From NCBI GenBank assembly GCA_003427395.1, contig BFEA01000535.1, positions 214,607-278,606 on the forward strand: a stretch of DNA of 64,000 nucleotides. The letters are read 5' to 3'. The notes beneath the pieces are model-generated. The model saw only the letters and a list, made by a program, of their open reading frames with translations, was not told the DNA's origin and made no database searches. Positions 30,741 through 42,222 of this stretch are shown one piece after another. Source of the stretch: Chara braunii. Its lineage: Eukaryota; Streptophyta; Charophyceae; Charales; Characeae. A program made the position numbers and the translations under genes. Every line of letters starts with the position of its first letter. The first letter of the stretch is position 1.

Positions 30741-31670
30741 AGAAATTGTATCCGGAAATAAGAGTGCAAGACCTTTTTCGACCTATCACGTATATGCTTA
30801 CAGATACAAGCACGATCACTATCTTTCAATATGTTAGTCGTGTGAAATGCTATTTTCAAATGAAGGAAGGAAAAAAAATATTGCATGAAGTGAATTTCCT
30901 CGTAGAGAAAAAAGTCTACGGAATCACTGAACGTGTTATTAAGCACATGATTGAGATAATTCCCGGAAGTAAGATTCCCAAACGACCCATCTATCGAATG
31001 TCTCCTAAGGAACTTGAAGAGTTAACGAAACAACTGCAAAAACTTACAGAGAAAGGATGGATTACACCAAGTTCCTCTCCGTATGGTGCTCCTGTCTTAT
31101 TCGTGCCCAAAAAGGAAGGAAAACTTAGACTGTGTATCAGTTATCGAGGATTAAATTCTATTACTGTGGAACCCCTTCCTCGCAGTGATAATTTGCTTGA
31201 TCAGTTGCGGGGATGTACAGTACGATTGATCTGAAGTCGGGATACCACCAGATCGAGGTGGCACCTGAAGATCAACATAAGATAGTCTTTTGAACCAGGT
31301 ATGAGCACTACGAGTTTGTGGCTATGCCTTTCGGATTGACTAATGCACCTACTACTTTTCAAAGGTCTATGAATAAATTATTCTGCCAATGGGTGGATCA
31401 GTTCGTAGTAGTGTATCTCGATGATATCCTTGTGTACAACAAGATATTGAGGAACATGAAAAACACTTACGACTGGTTCTATAGAAGTTACGAGAGGATA
31501 ATTATAAACTGAATCCTAAGAAATATGAGTTTGCTAAACCCGAGGTATCCTTGGACGCATAGTGAACGAAGAAGGATTAAGGCCTGAAGAGAAGAAAATA
31601 ACAGCAATTTGGGATTGGCCCAAACCTAAGACTGTCACTAAACTAAGATTTTTTCTAGGACTTGCTAGTT
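30710..31670 (+). pseudogene. E5 protease end and reverse transcriptase
   Basis: The frame 30710-31234 passes from the protease remnant into [40 protein letters not shown] (Asp of CIDYRG changed to Ser) and [13 protein letters not shown]. After a frame change SGYHQIEV is visible. Frame 31318-31512 has [12 protein letters not shown] and the active site [11 protein letters not shown], with both Asp residues kept. A degraded [11 protein letters not shown] block follows. Confidence 0.8.
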
Positions 31671-32060
31671 ACTACAACAAGTTTGTAAGGAACTTCTCAC
31701 TGATAGCTGCGCCTCACAACCGGCTCTCATGAGAAGACTGTTGAAGAAAGAAATACCTTGGTAATGGGACAAAGATTGTGAGTCTGTATTTAAGAAGTTA
31801 AAACATGTGTTAACTCACTATCTTGTCTTAAGAATTGATGATTCTTCTCTACCTTTCATTGTTACTACAACAAGTTTGTAAGAAACTTCTCACTGATAGC
31901 TACGCCTATGAGAAGACTATTGAAGAAACAAATACCTTGGTTGTGGGACAAAGATTGTGAGTCTGTATTTAAGAACATGTGCTCACTATCTTGTCTTGAA
32001 AATTGTTGATCCTTCTCTACATTTCATTGTTACTACTGATGCTAGTATGGGATTGGGGTT
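31668..32060 (+). repeat. 193-bp tandem duplication in E5 pol
   Basis: The segment starting GTTACTACAACAAGTTTG at 31668 recurs at 31861 (period 193) with minor differences. It duplicates the RT-connection region ([13 protein letters not shown]). The period is not a multiple of three, so the frame is destroyed. Confidence 0.8.
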
Positions 32061-32370
32061 GTGCTACAACAAAATGACGACAAGGGATATAGACCCATTG
32101 AGTTTATGTCCAAACGTCTTTTGTCTGACAAGGTGGCCAACTCCATGTACGAAAGGGAATTGTATGCCTTAGTTGCAGCTCTGGACACATAGAAACACTA
32201 CTTGCTCGAGAGATACTTCACTGTTTACTCAGACTACTCTACTCTGAAGTGGATAAAGACCTAACCACGAATCTTCGAAGTTACTTAGATGGTATGCATT
32301 CATTGATACATTTGACTTTGAATTGAAAAAGGAAAGTCTAACGTTGTTGCAGATGCTTTGTCCAGACGAT
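31957..32370 (+). pseudogene. E5 RNase H
   Basis: Pieces with VVTTDAS..GIG (as IVTTDASMGLG), YEREL (frame-shifted), LERYFTVYSDYSTLKWI and VVADALSRRF. Stops and small indels break every part. The frame reaching DALSRRFDLFG continues into integrase at 32358. Confidence 0.7.
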
Positions 32371-33845
32371 TTGATTTATTTGGAACCATTGTCTTCTATC
32401 TCGATATTGGGAACAAATTAAAAGACAAAATCCGTAAGGGTTACGCAGATGATCCAATTTGGAGTCCTATCATTGAGACCCTACAAAGGAACCCTGAACA
32501 TCAAATGTCTGATGGCTTATTCTTCTTTATTGACAAAACCGTAGAAAGACTTTGCATTCCACACAAAGAACAGATCAAAAGTACGATTATTGGGGAATGC
32601 CATAACATTGAAGGACACTTCGGATTCAAGAAGACGTATGCTAACGTAAGGGAACACTTTGAATGGAAAGGGATGAACGAGGATGTGCTAAAATATGTGC
32701 GAACTTGTCTTGTTTGCCAAAGGAATAAGCCCTCGCATGAGAATCCATTGGGACTGTTGTGACCACTACCTATTCCAAGTGAGTCAGGTGAGTCTATCTC
32801 GATTGATTTTATGGGTCTCACCAAGAGTCGGAATGGCAATAGCCAGGTAATGATCATTGTGGATCGATTTTCTAAACATGCTATGTTCATTCCTCTACCC
32901 ATCGAAGCTAGAACAAAACTCGTCATCCAGAAGTTCCAGATGCCTTGGGTTTTAGAATATGGATTTCCGAAAACGATCGTCTCTGATCAGGATGTACGGT
33001 TCACTGGCCAACAGTGGCAAAAGTTGATGGAGGCCTATGGCACCTGATTGACCATGTCGTCAGGAAGACATCCTAAGACGAATGGGCAAACCGAACAAAT
33101 GAATCGTCTGTGCCAGCAACTTTTGAGAATGTATGTACGACCAGATCAGATAGATTGGGATGAGAACTTGCCTAAGATTGCAAGTGCGTACAACAACAGT
33201 GTTCCCACCGTCACGGACCGAACACCGAACGCACTTCTCAAAGGAAGTCGCGATGTCCCATTGATGCTTTGACCCGGGACCGAGTCCAACAGCTACCCNC
33301 AGGGACACGAGAATTTGCAGTTTTGTATGAAGAAGACATAAATAATGTAAAGGAAAATATTCAAAAAGCCCAATTACAAATGATTGAACAGGCTAACAAA
33401 CATCGTCGGCCATCATAGTTCAAAGAAGGAGATTTTGTTTGGGTCAAGTCTAAAGAATTTTCCTTAGAACAAAATGTGTCACATAAACTGCTACCTGTCC
33501 ATTATGGACCCTGGAAAGTTCTCAAGGTGATCGGGGATACCGATGGATCTTCCTACATAATAGATGTACCCCCACACCTCACCAAGTTACTTCCATATGT
33601 AGAAGGGCATGATTTTCCTAACCGGCAATCCATGTTTCCTCCCTCTATGAATGGAGGATATGAAGTTATTGGAACATGCATACTCTTTTACAGGTGGCAG
33701 AGGAAGGCCACAAAAGCAGTATAAGTAAGACAAAGTTCAAGTCTCAACCTCCATCTGACGCAAGATGGTTCAGTAAGAAAAAACTCTTACCAACTGCTCC
33801 TGATATCGTTTTTGCATATGAGCGTGGACTAAAAGAGAATCTAGT
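32358..33845 (+). pseudogene. E5 integrase
   Basis: 32358-32762: HHCC domain (GECHNIEGHFGFKKT ... VRTCLVCQRNK). 32811-33047: core with VDRFSKHAMFIPL and the second Asp in VSDQDVRFTG. A TGA stop follows, then 33048-33272 has the Glu in SSGRHPKTNGQTEQMN. The first Asp lies in SIDFMG across a frame break. 33476-33724 holds the GPY/F-like module (VHYGPWKVLKVIGD) with the YPVFHASKL core deleted, and the decayed chromodomain-like tail runs to ~33845. At least five stops or frame changes are present. Confidence 0.82.
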
Positions 33846-33895
33846 CTAAAGGTTAAAATTTCTGCAATGAAACTCGAAAATTGGGACGATAGCAA

Positions 33896-34556
33896 TTCAA
33901 TAACCCACTAAGATATGCTTTTGTCGTCGGCCAGGGGCTGCCCACAGGCCACAGCGAGGCCACGAAAAGGCCCTGCGCCCGAATGTATGGAACAAGGGCC
34001 CCGAAATGAGGCTTCAATGGCCCTGCGCCCGACAGTTGACTGAAGAAAGTCAACAGTCAACTGTAGCTGGGAAATTGAGGCTCACTAGTCTAAGTCTGCA
34101 CGGACCCAGTCAAGGCCATCGATCAGACATACACACTTGATTGTATGTGGGAACCAAACAGAATCTGGTCCAAGTGGAGGTCTGCAACTATACACGATCT
34201 AGGCCATCAACTGTGAATCAATCTGGGCCCTCGTGCCTGAGAGACCAGAGGCTGGTCAATCGTGTCAACACTATGTTTTGACCCAGCCCCTGTTGGTCAA
34301 CATTCAGTCTTGCACTTGCTGCTCGACGCTGGCACAACGCTGGCTGGACGCTGGCTAGATGTCGGCTTGAGGTTGGCATTACGCTGGCATTGTGTGTGAC
34401 AACGACGCGAGACTGCTGCATTGTGTGCTGGCGCCTCTCTGCTTTCGGCGCCAACTATATACTAGATTGCTGACGCGGCGCTTGCCACACTGTCTTCGAC
34501 ATTGCTTACATGGCGCTTGCCACACTGTCTTCGACATTGCTGACGTGCTGCTTGCC
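33896..34556 (+). repeat. E5 3' LTR, first half
   Basis: Aligns with 26335 onward of the 5' LTR (TTCAATAACCCACTAAGATATG at its start). It is interrupted by E6 at 34557. The last five bases, TTGCC (34552-34556), are the E6 target copy. Confidence 0.8.
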
Positions 34557-35231
34557 TGTTACATGCTGCGCCTGCACACGGGCCCCATTTGAGGGGCCCA
34601 ACGGTTGTTGAGGGCCCCCCAGGCCGCGTGCCCATCCGACATGCGCCCTGGAGGCCCACGGCGGCCTTTAGGCCGCAGGTACAGTTTGAGGCAGCACCTA
34701 TTTATTTATTTGTTTATTTGTTGTCCTATTTTTGTATGTTCAGACGTCGTTTCAGACCTGCAGTCCCCAAGGCGAGGCCTTGGGCTGGATACACCAGGAG
34801 GCAGGGACATCGGGCCGTTTCAGGCCACTCTGCAGCACACCCAGTAGGGCCCAGCGCTATACAGAACTAGGCCATGGCCTGGGCAGACACACAGTTTGAG
34901 TAGCTCACTTCTTGAGCGACATGTTGTTGGATTAGCGCTGCGCCCAGAGGTTAGAGTTAGAAGCGTAGGAGGCAGAGAGGCGGAGGCCATACCTGCAGCG
35001 AGGCTCACCTAGCGCCATAGCTGGGGCTCCACGATGCGCCGACCTGCACATGACAGCGACATGACAGCTGACAGTCCACGGTGGCGGCACCTGGAGGTGA
35101 GATAGCGAGGAGGACGACATCTTCTTCTTCTTCGTCGTCTAGTCTCCCTCTCGTCTCCCTCCTTCCTCCTTGTTCCTCCTTTGATCTCCTTCTTCTTCTT
35201 CTTCAGACACACACACACACACACACAGAGG

Positions 35232-35301
<70 letters not shown>

Positions 35302-35311
35302 NNNNNNNNNN

Positions 35312-35373
<62 letters not shown>

Positions 35374-35788
35374 CAGGCAAAGGTTACAGCGAGCATAGCG
35401 CTCAGGATCTGATTCGATATTTTTGAGGCAGACATTGATTGGACATTCGGAAGGGACTATTTTTGGACTTCGCTATCTCGATCTTTGTCTTCTCCCTTGC
35501 CTCCATCTTCGTCCCCCATGTGCGTGTACAAGGAGAGACCTTTCTTCTATGTGTGCGGTCACTCCTCCTCCTCTCACGTGTGTGGTGTATGATGGGATGT
35601 CGCGTCAGTCCCAGCCAGGTCGGGTCTTATCTTTGAGTCTTCCACTGCGCTACATTGTGCCATTTTGTATGTATCCGGATGTACATTGCTTGTTGATGCT
35701 ACGCTGACATTGCATTGTCCATTTCAGTCCTTTTCATCACTGTGTGGATCCTTGGCTCCGCACACATTGCCCAACTGGGCATGCGTCA
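34557..35788 (+). repeat. E6 5' LTR
   Basis: 1232 bases including a 10-N gap (35302-35311) in an (AG)n tract. It aligns with 52813-54072. It lacks a ~90-base segment present in the right copy near 53050-53130 and differs in its simple repeats. Confidence 0.9.
35205..35370. repeat. (CA)n-(AG)n microsatellite in E6 LTR
   Basis: CA repeats followed by a long AG tract broken by ten Ns. The right LTR has (TA)n-(AG)n at the same place (53529-53618). Confidence 0.95.
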
Positions 35789-35803
35789 GTTGGTATTGGA
35801 GGC
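35789..35803 (+). other. E6 primer-binding site
   Basis: GTTGGTATTGGAGGC directly after the LTR end. A further variant of the initiator-Met type site. Confidence 0.7.
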
Positions 35804-35853
35804 CCGCACGTGAATCAGGACGAAACCTGATTTGACATGTGCATGGGGACAAT

Positions 35854-35868
35854 CGATTGATTGATTGG

Positions 35869-35911
<43 letters not shown>

Positions 35912-35969
35912 GTTGATTGATTGGTTGATCATTGATTGATTGATCATTTCTTGATTGATTGATTGATTA

Positions 35970-36008
<39 letters not shown>

Positions 36009-36009
36009 A
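35854..36009. repeat. (GATT)n microsatellite
   Basis: About 155 bases of GATT repeats with a few interruptions, in the E6 leader. Confidence 0.95.
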
Positions 36010-36663
36010 GGTTACACTAATTAGTCCCCCAAAAAACGCGAATTTTTGACCTAACTACCAAAGTCGATTTTTTTTTTCTTTTTTGGATTGTCTTCTTTCG
36101 TGACAAATCGCAAATTCCGAAATAGGCTAAATAGCGCAACTTTTGAAATTTCCGATTTTCGTTTTTCTTGCATTTTGGAAATTCGCTGTTGATAAAGCCG
36201 AATTTTTTTTTTTTTTTTGGAATATTCCCGTTGATTCGTTTATTAAAAAATTCTGAATTACGCAATTACTAAGTAGCTGAAGTTCGATTTCCCTTACTTC
36301 GGAAATTTCACATATATTTTTTTTCAGTTACTTGAAATGACTTCATTATTCTGAAAATTCGAATTTTTTTTTGTGTTAATTCAGTCCTTTTTTTACGTAT
36401 TCACGCATTCAAGAGGTAGCGGGAAATTTCGATTTTTTTTTTTTTTTTTTTTTTCTCATTATTTCCAAATTCTGAAAGTTTATTTCCGAAAAATCTCTCT
36501 TTTGCAGTTAAGATTGGGATGACTTCCCAATTTGAAATTTTGTTGCACATCCTCTTATCTGAATCAATTCCGACATATTCTTCAGAATTACTTGAACCTG
36601 CGGAGAATTTTCTTCGCAGTTCTATTATTTATTCATTATTATTATTAATCATTTGCAGTCTGA
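36010..36663 (+). other. E6 leader, left part
   Basis: AT-rich non-coding sequence with several long T runs (for example 36432-36453). It ends at E7 target copy CTGA (36660-36663) and resumes at 46906. Confidence 0.7.
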
Positions 36664-37616
36664 TGCAATCAGACTTGTCTTCAACCTTGCTCAACATGCA
36701 TGCAAACAGATGACGTTCAAACTTGGCGGACAACGCCCACACAAAGCTCGGAGATAAAACATGGCCAGGAACACAGATCATATTCAAACTTGTCTTGATA
36801 GCTATGGCGCAGGGCGCCAAGCAAAGATTCCCACCCGATCAATTGTATCCACCAGCAACTTATTCGCACACACTCACACTCTCGGATCACCCTGGATGTC
36901 CCACACACACACACACACACACACTCAAATACACACACTAACTAACCTATATTACGTGGCAGCTATGGCTGCCATCTCCCACCTACGCTAACTCGCGGCT
37001 ATGGCCGCGTCTTTTTCCTCTTAGCCCTCTTCTAATTCGGGCACTTGCAAACCTCTGTAGCACAAGACGCTCCGACAACGCTTCTGCACGGCTCACAGGC
37101 ATAATGAATGAATGACTTGACGCTGCCTCTTTATTTATAATTCGGACCGTTGTAGGTTTGCTCTTGGACCCTGGGCCTGGGTGTGCACAGTCCCACATGG
37201 TACTTGCTGACTAGACAAAGTGCACCTTGGGACTAGGTACCGCCGACTGCGCCAGGTAGGACTAGGACTGCCCTTTGCTGACTGTGCTAGGACTGCCCTT
37301 TGTTGACTCAGACGCGGACTGACTCCTACGACTCACGAAAGGCCAATTTCGGAGCTTCTAAAAGGTCCTAGTCTTGACCTTTCGGAACTGCAACAGCTAC
37401 GACCTATAGGACACCTATGAATGCTAAGTCTAAAGTCTACGGGTCAAACCTTGGCGATCGCACTATATAAAACAGCCGAACATACGACTTTCGAAGAACA
37501 TGTTGTGGGCTCAAACATACGGGCCAACGGGTACTGTACACGGGTAATGGGGGGAAGATCTAGGGATCGAGCCCTGGGTACTGCGTCTGTCACCGAAATA
37601 GGTGAAAACCGTTTCA
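36664..37616 (-). repeat. E7 3' LTR
   Basis: 953 bases. It holds the empty site for the U6 insertion near 37311-37327 (agacgcggactgactcctac). It includes a (CA)n stretch at ~36900-36925. The minus strand before it, GGCGGGAG, is the likely polypurine tract. Confidence 0.9.
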
Positions 37617-37691
37617 CTCCCGCCGGCCTAAATTCGAGGTCCTCCGAGAATATTTTAGTGCAAGATAGGACCTTTACCCTGCCTTTCTCTA

Positions 37692-39000
37692 TCATAGACG
37701 TGGACTATGTTGGGGGTCGTCTCTAAAAGTTCGGTTCTTGTGAACCACCAGTCGTCCCGGGTTCCTGATAAGCGAACCTAACTTTATACTTCTTTTGTGG
37801 ACGACCTCTACCTCCGGTCCTAAACACATCCTCTTCCACAATGCGATCTTTATATCATATGTGCCATCCATATCCGGCGGAATCATCGATCGACGCGACC
37901 AAAACTGTTGACTGATGACACGAGGTAGTAACTTAGACGCATGGAAGACTGGGTATGTGTGGAGGTGTGGTGGAATCTCTACTGTGTAGGAAGGTCCGTC
38001 CTCTCCACCCTTTACTTCTAGGAGAGGCCGCAATCCCCTATACGCAGGTAACAACTTATGTGAGATGTTCTCCTTAGACTTGATGGTTGGCGATGCTTGT
38101 TAGCTAGCTCTATCGTTCTATGTTTTCCTTAGGTTGTCGGTCACTCTTGCAATTTCTTTATGATGTTATAAGGCAAACTCCTAGTTCCGGGTGGCAGTCT
38201 CTGTATTTGATCACGGTTCAGTCCTTCAAATGACCTACGTGGTCTAAAGGACTTGTGCAACTCGTTAGGAGTCCGACAAGTAGCTAGATGAACACTGTTA
38301 TTGTAGGCACTAGCTACTTTAGGGAGCATCTCATCCCAATTAATCTGATCCGGTCTAATATACATCCTCAGTATCTGTTACAGGATCTTATTCATTTGTT
38401 CAGTCTGACCGTTAGTCTCTGGGTGACGGCCCGATGACACCAACAACTTGGAGCCATAGACTCGCATAAGCTCCTGCCAGTGCTGACTAGTAAACCGTGT
38501 ATCTCTATCACTAACTATGGATAGCGGAATACCATGTTCGTTTACCTAGGAATCGAAAAACTTCTCTATAACTAACTTTGTACGTGCCTCAGAAGGCAAA
38601 GGGATGAAAAATGCATACTTGCTAAAGCAATTTACTATGATCATGACTTGGTTCTTTCCATGCCTACTCCTGACCCCAACATCCATAAAATCGATGGACA
38701 CAGATTCTCCAGATCCTAAAGGGATAGGCAAGGGTACAAGAAGACCCAATGGGGCTCGCATCGTAGTTTTGTTGCGTTGGCATACTTTGCAACTACGAAC
38801 ATACTCTACACAGTCAGTTTTCATGCCAGGCCACGTATAGGCACGTGTCAGGTTGGCTAATGTCTTTTGCCAGCCGAAGTGCCCTTCTGTATCATAACAT
38901 TCCCATAAGATCAGACTCCGGATCTCTTCACTATTGGGAATGCATAGCCGATCTACGACGTTAGTCTTCGCAAACAGTAACCCGTTTGTGGTGCGATAGT
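37692..39000 (-). pseudogene. E7 integrase
   Basis: Minus-strand fragments in order: HHCC domain (HFGWQKT and VRSCKVCQRNK, ~38780-38880), first Asp in SIDFMD, VNCFSKYAFFIPL (VDRFSK changed), second Asp in VSDRDTRFTS and the Glu in HPETNGQTEQMN (~38400-38510). Then come YNNSVHLATCRTPNEL and the C-terminal YPVFHASKLLPRV. All three DDE residues are readable, but frame changes and stops (for example at 38380) break the gene. Part of the GPY/F block is reduced to YRGLRPLLEV. Confidence 0.8.
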
Positions 39001-39033
39001 CGGGTTCACTCTCTGGGGCCTCCCTTACTCTCT

Positions 39034-39696
39034 TCAGAAGGTCACTATAGATAGGGTCTTGAGCATCGCATCTCTAACTTTTTGCTGTAAGTCAGTCCCT
39101 ATGTCTAGATAGTGAACTATAGCTCCAAAGTAGTTGGTTCTTCTACTCAGAGCATTTGCAACCACATTGTATTTCCCTTTAACAGGTTTGAGCTCAAAGG
39201 CAAACTGATCTATTTCTGCAGCCCACCTAGTAAGCTTAGGTGTCATCTTGGTCTGCGTTTTCAGCCACCTGAGTGTCTCATGGTCTGAATAAACTTTGAA
39301 GTGTCTCCCAAGCAAGTAATGTCTCCAATGATCTAACAGTTGCCTGAGAGCGTAGAGTTTTCTCTCATATGTTGAGGCTGCTACCTTCTTCGAAGGCAAC
39401 CTAGCAGACATGAACTCTGTGGGTCTATACCCATTGCCATCATATTGTTGTAAAACAACACCAATGTCGTATTGACTCACATATGTAGTAACGACAAAAG
39501 GTAAGGATGGATCAACTACCTTGAGGATTGGGCACTCTACCAAGGCCCGTTTTAACTTCTTCAAGGACGATGTGCAGTCTTGGTCCCACTTCCAGATTGC
39601 TTCTTTTTTTAGCAGTCTGCAAAGGGGAGCAGCAATAGCAGAGAAGTTTCTGACGAACTTTCTGTAGTATTTGGCCAATCCTAGGAACGATCTCAA
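39034..39696 (-). CDS. E7 RT connection and RNase H
   Basis: 220-residue open frame: [17 protein letters not shown], then RNase H with VVTTYVSQYDIGVVL, where the catalytic Asp of TDAS is Tyr. YERKLYALRQLL has Lys at the position before the key Glu region, followed by YSDHETLRWLKTQ and NVVANALSRR. At least one acidic active-site residue is lost, so RNase H is likely inactive despite the open frame. Confidence 0.82.
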   Translation of the reverse strand: MRSFLGLAKYYRKFVRNFSAIAAPLCRLLKKEAIWKWDQDCTSSLKKLKRALVECPILKVVDPSLPFVVTTYVSQYDIGVVLQQYDGNGYRPTEFMSARLPSKKVAASTYERKLYALRQLLDHWRHYLLGRHFKVYSDHETLRWLKTQTKMTPKLTRWAAEIDQFAFELKPVKGKYNVVANALSRRTNYFGAIVHYLDIGTDLQQKVRDAMLKTLSIVTF

Positions 39697-39719
39697 CTCT
39701 GTGATTGTACGAGGAGTTG

Positions 39720-40750
39720 GCTAGTCTCTAATCGCTGCGATCTTGTTGTCCTCATGTTTTATACCATCTCCATCTAAAACGTGGCCCAAGTACAAGATTT
39801 CGGTCTTGGCCCACTCACACTTCTTCGCGTTGATCTTGAAGATGGCCTCGCGCAATTTCTCCAAGATCTCCCTCAAATGAGCCTTATGCTCCTGAAGGGT
39901 CTTACTAAAGACTAAGATATTGTCTAAGTAAACTACTACAAATATGTCTAACCACGACCTAAACAGATCGTTCGTACACCACTAGAAAGTGGTTGGTGCA
40001 TTGGTTAGTTCAAAGGGCATCACTATAAACTCGTCATGCCCATACCTAGTCCCGAACGTTGTTTTGTACTGATCATCAGGGTAAACCTCAATCTGATGGT
40101 ACCCCGACTTTAAATCTATCTTTGTAAAGTACTTGCAGCCCTGCACTCAGTCGACCAAATCGTCTATACAGTGTGTCTGCATTTTAGATTGTAACAACAT
40201 TTAGACCCCTGTAGTCAATGCACATTCTCAACTCTCCCTCTTTCTTGGGGACAAAGAGAATAGGTGCTCCAAATGGAGACAAACTGAGCCTAATCCAACC
40301 TTTTTTGAGGAGCTCATCTAACTGCTTACGTAGCTCCTCTAACTCTTTAGGAAACATCCTATAGACTGCTCCTTCAGGAGTTTTACTGCCAGACTCTATC
40401 TCCATGCGATGCTGGATGGGATGTCGAACTACTCCTGAAGGAGCTTCTGATAAGTCTGGGTACTCATCCATCAACTTGGCAATAATAGGGTTGGTTGGTT
40501 CCTCGTTCTTAGGCTCAATAACCGGCCTAAAATAGGCTACAAAGACCTGGTCCTCTAGTTGCTCTGTCTTAACTAATCGCTCAAACGCAGGAGCACTGAG
40601 ACAGCAATGTGCCAGGGAATTGTCTACTCCTGACACATGAAACTGGCGGGCTTTCTTGACACCACCTGAAGGATTAGGAAACCTACACTTGTGCTCTCGC
40701 AAATGCAGTGTGGCTCCTGCTGCCTCTCCTCGATCCATTCCTAAAACCAT
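39720..40750 (-). pseudogene. E7 protease end and reverse transcriptase
   Basis: The 40184-40750 frame runs from the protease end ([12 protein letters not shown]) across a linker to RT fingers: [31 protein letters not shown] and [11 protein letters not shown]. The palm at ~39880-40140 has [13 protein letters not shown] and [12 protein letters not shown], then VVVYLDNILVFS, in which the second active-site Asp is Asn, a change that normally abolishes polymerase activity. YLGHVLDGDGI follows. Several stops are present. Confidence 0.8.
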
Positions 40751-40876
40751 GTCAAATGGGAGATCATCTTCAACGAGGAGAGTCAGAGAATAGTGTGGCT
40801 CCTGCTGCCTCTCCTCAATCCATTCCTAAAACCATGTCAAATGGGAGATCATCTTCAACGAGGAGAGTCAGAGAAT
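40707..40876. repeat. 85-bp tandem duplication in E7 protease
   Basis: An 85-base unit beginning AGTGTGGCTCCTGCTGCC starts at 40707 and 40792. The period is not a multiple of three and shifts the protease frame. Confidence 0.92.
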
Positions 40877-41148
40877 GGAGAACTCTCTCTACCTTCCCAT
40901 CCGCCTCTAGGCGAAAATACGCCTAGACTCCCTCGACGTAATCCTCGATTCTGCATTGCGCGATTGTCATCGAGGATGTTGACTACAGACTCTTCTAGCT
41001 TTTGGACTTTCAAGCTAAGCTTTAACTTCTTCAACGCATTACGTCCAATATAGCTACACGTTGCCTCACTGTCTATAAGAGCCCCTACTCTTCCTCTAAA
41101 AATCTCTACATTTGCTATCAACAGTTGTCCTTTACCTTCTTTCTTCAT
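40855..41148 (-). pseudogene. E7 aspartic protease, N-terminal half
   Basis: KGQLLIANVEIFRGRVGALI leads to the active-site loop DSEATCSYIG (family DSGSTRSYIS), so the Gly is replaced by Glu. KLSLKVQKLEESVVNIL follows. The C-terminal half is beyond the 85-base duplication. Confidence 0.75.
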
Positions 41149-42222
41149 CTTGGCTCCGGCTTGCATTCTCTCCTTCAAGTTTTCCGCCAGTCCTGTGAGG
41201 AAAGTGCCTAGAGACGCTCTAACACAAGCAGTCTCTGGACAACTAACTAGACGCTGGCCAGCAACCTCTGTCGTAGACACACGTGGAGTGGGAGTTTCTA
41301 CTTGGCGTGCGAACTCATCTCCACGAGGTCTAGAGGTAAGGGTAATTGCTACCCCTACCGATGGTTGCCTTTTGCTGCCTTAGCAACAGCTCGTCGGGCA
41401 CCCCTATACTTTGGGCAAAATTTGATGATATGCTTAGGGTCACCGCAGAAGACGGATTGAAACCCATCTATCCTTTTCTGCCAGTCTGTCTGCTCAATGC
41501 CCAATGTTTCCCAGAGCCGGCCTTCAGGACTACCAGGATGCCAACCACCCCCTCTGGGAGGTGATCGATTTGAACAAGGACGGTTTGACGGGGGACCTTG
41601 ACCCCTACCTCCCGCTTGGCGGTTTCCCCTGTCGCCAACCCCCTGGCTGCCCTGTCCTCAACCACCAGAGGCCTGGCCACTTTGTCTTGGCTCCGGCTGG
41701 CATCCTCTCCTTCATTTTTTCCGCCAGACCTGTGAGGAAAGCGCCTAGAGAGACTCTAACACAAGCAGTCTCTGGACAACTAACTAGATGCTGGCCAGCA
41801 ACCTCTGCCGTAGACACACGTGGAGTGGGAGTTTCTACTTGGCGTGCGAACTCATCTCCACAAGGTCTAGAGGTAAGGGCAGTTGCTACCCCTACCGACG
41901 GTTGCCTTTTGCTGCCTTAGCAACAACTCGCCGGGCACCCCTATATTTTGGGCAAAATTTGATGATATGCCCAGGGTCACCGCAAAAGACGGATTGAAAC
42001 CCATCTATCCTTTTCTGCCAGTCTGTTTGCTCAATGCCCAACGTTTCCCAGGGACGGCCCTCAGGACGACCAGGATGCCAACCACCTCCACTGGGAGGTG
42101 ATCGATTTGAATGAGGACGGTTTGACGGGGGACCTTGACCCCTACCTCCCGCTTGGCGGTTTCCCCTGTTGCCAACCCCCTGGCCGCCCTATCCTCGACC
42201 ACCAGAGGCCTGGCCACTTCGG
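41149..42222. repeat. 537-bp in-frame tandem duplication in E7 gag
   Basis: The segment 41149-41685 is repeated at 41686-42222 with a few differences. 537 is 179 codons, so the gag frame can be kept. Each copy carries the zinc-knuckle region (plus-strand ~41400-41450 and ~41935-41990) and the Gly-rich linker. Confidence 0.88.

Noticed and set aside
35009-35435. Open frames over the AG repeat in the E6 LTR
   Set aside because: Translations of a microsatellite with ten Ns, on both strands.
37455-37475. TATATAAAA as TATA box of the E7 LTR
   Set aside because: It reads on the plus strand while E7 is transcribed from the minus strand. The minus reading (TATATAG) is weak and the partner LTR differs.
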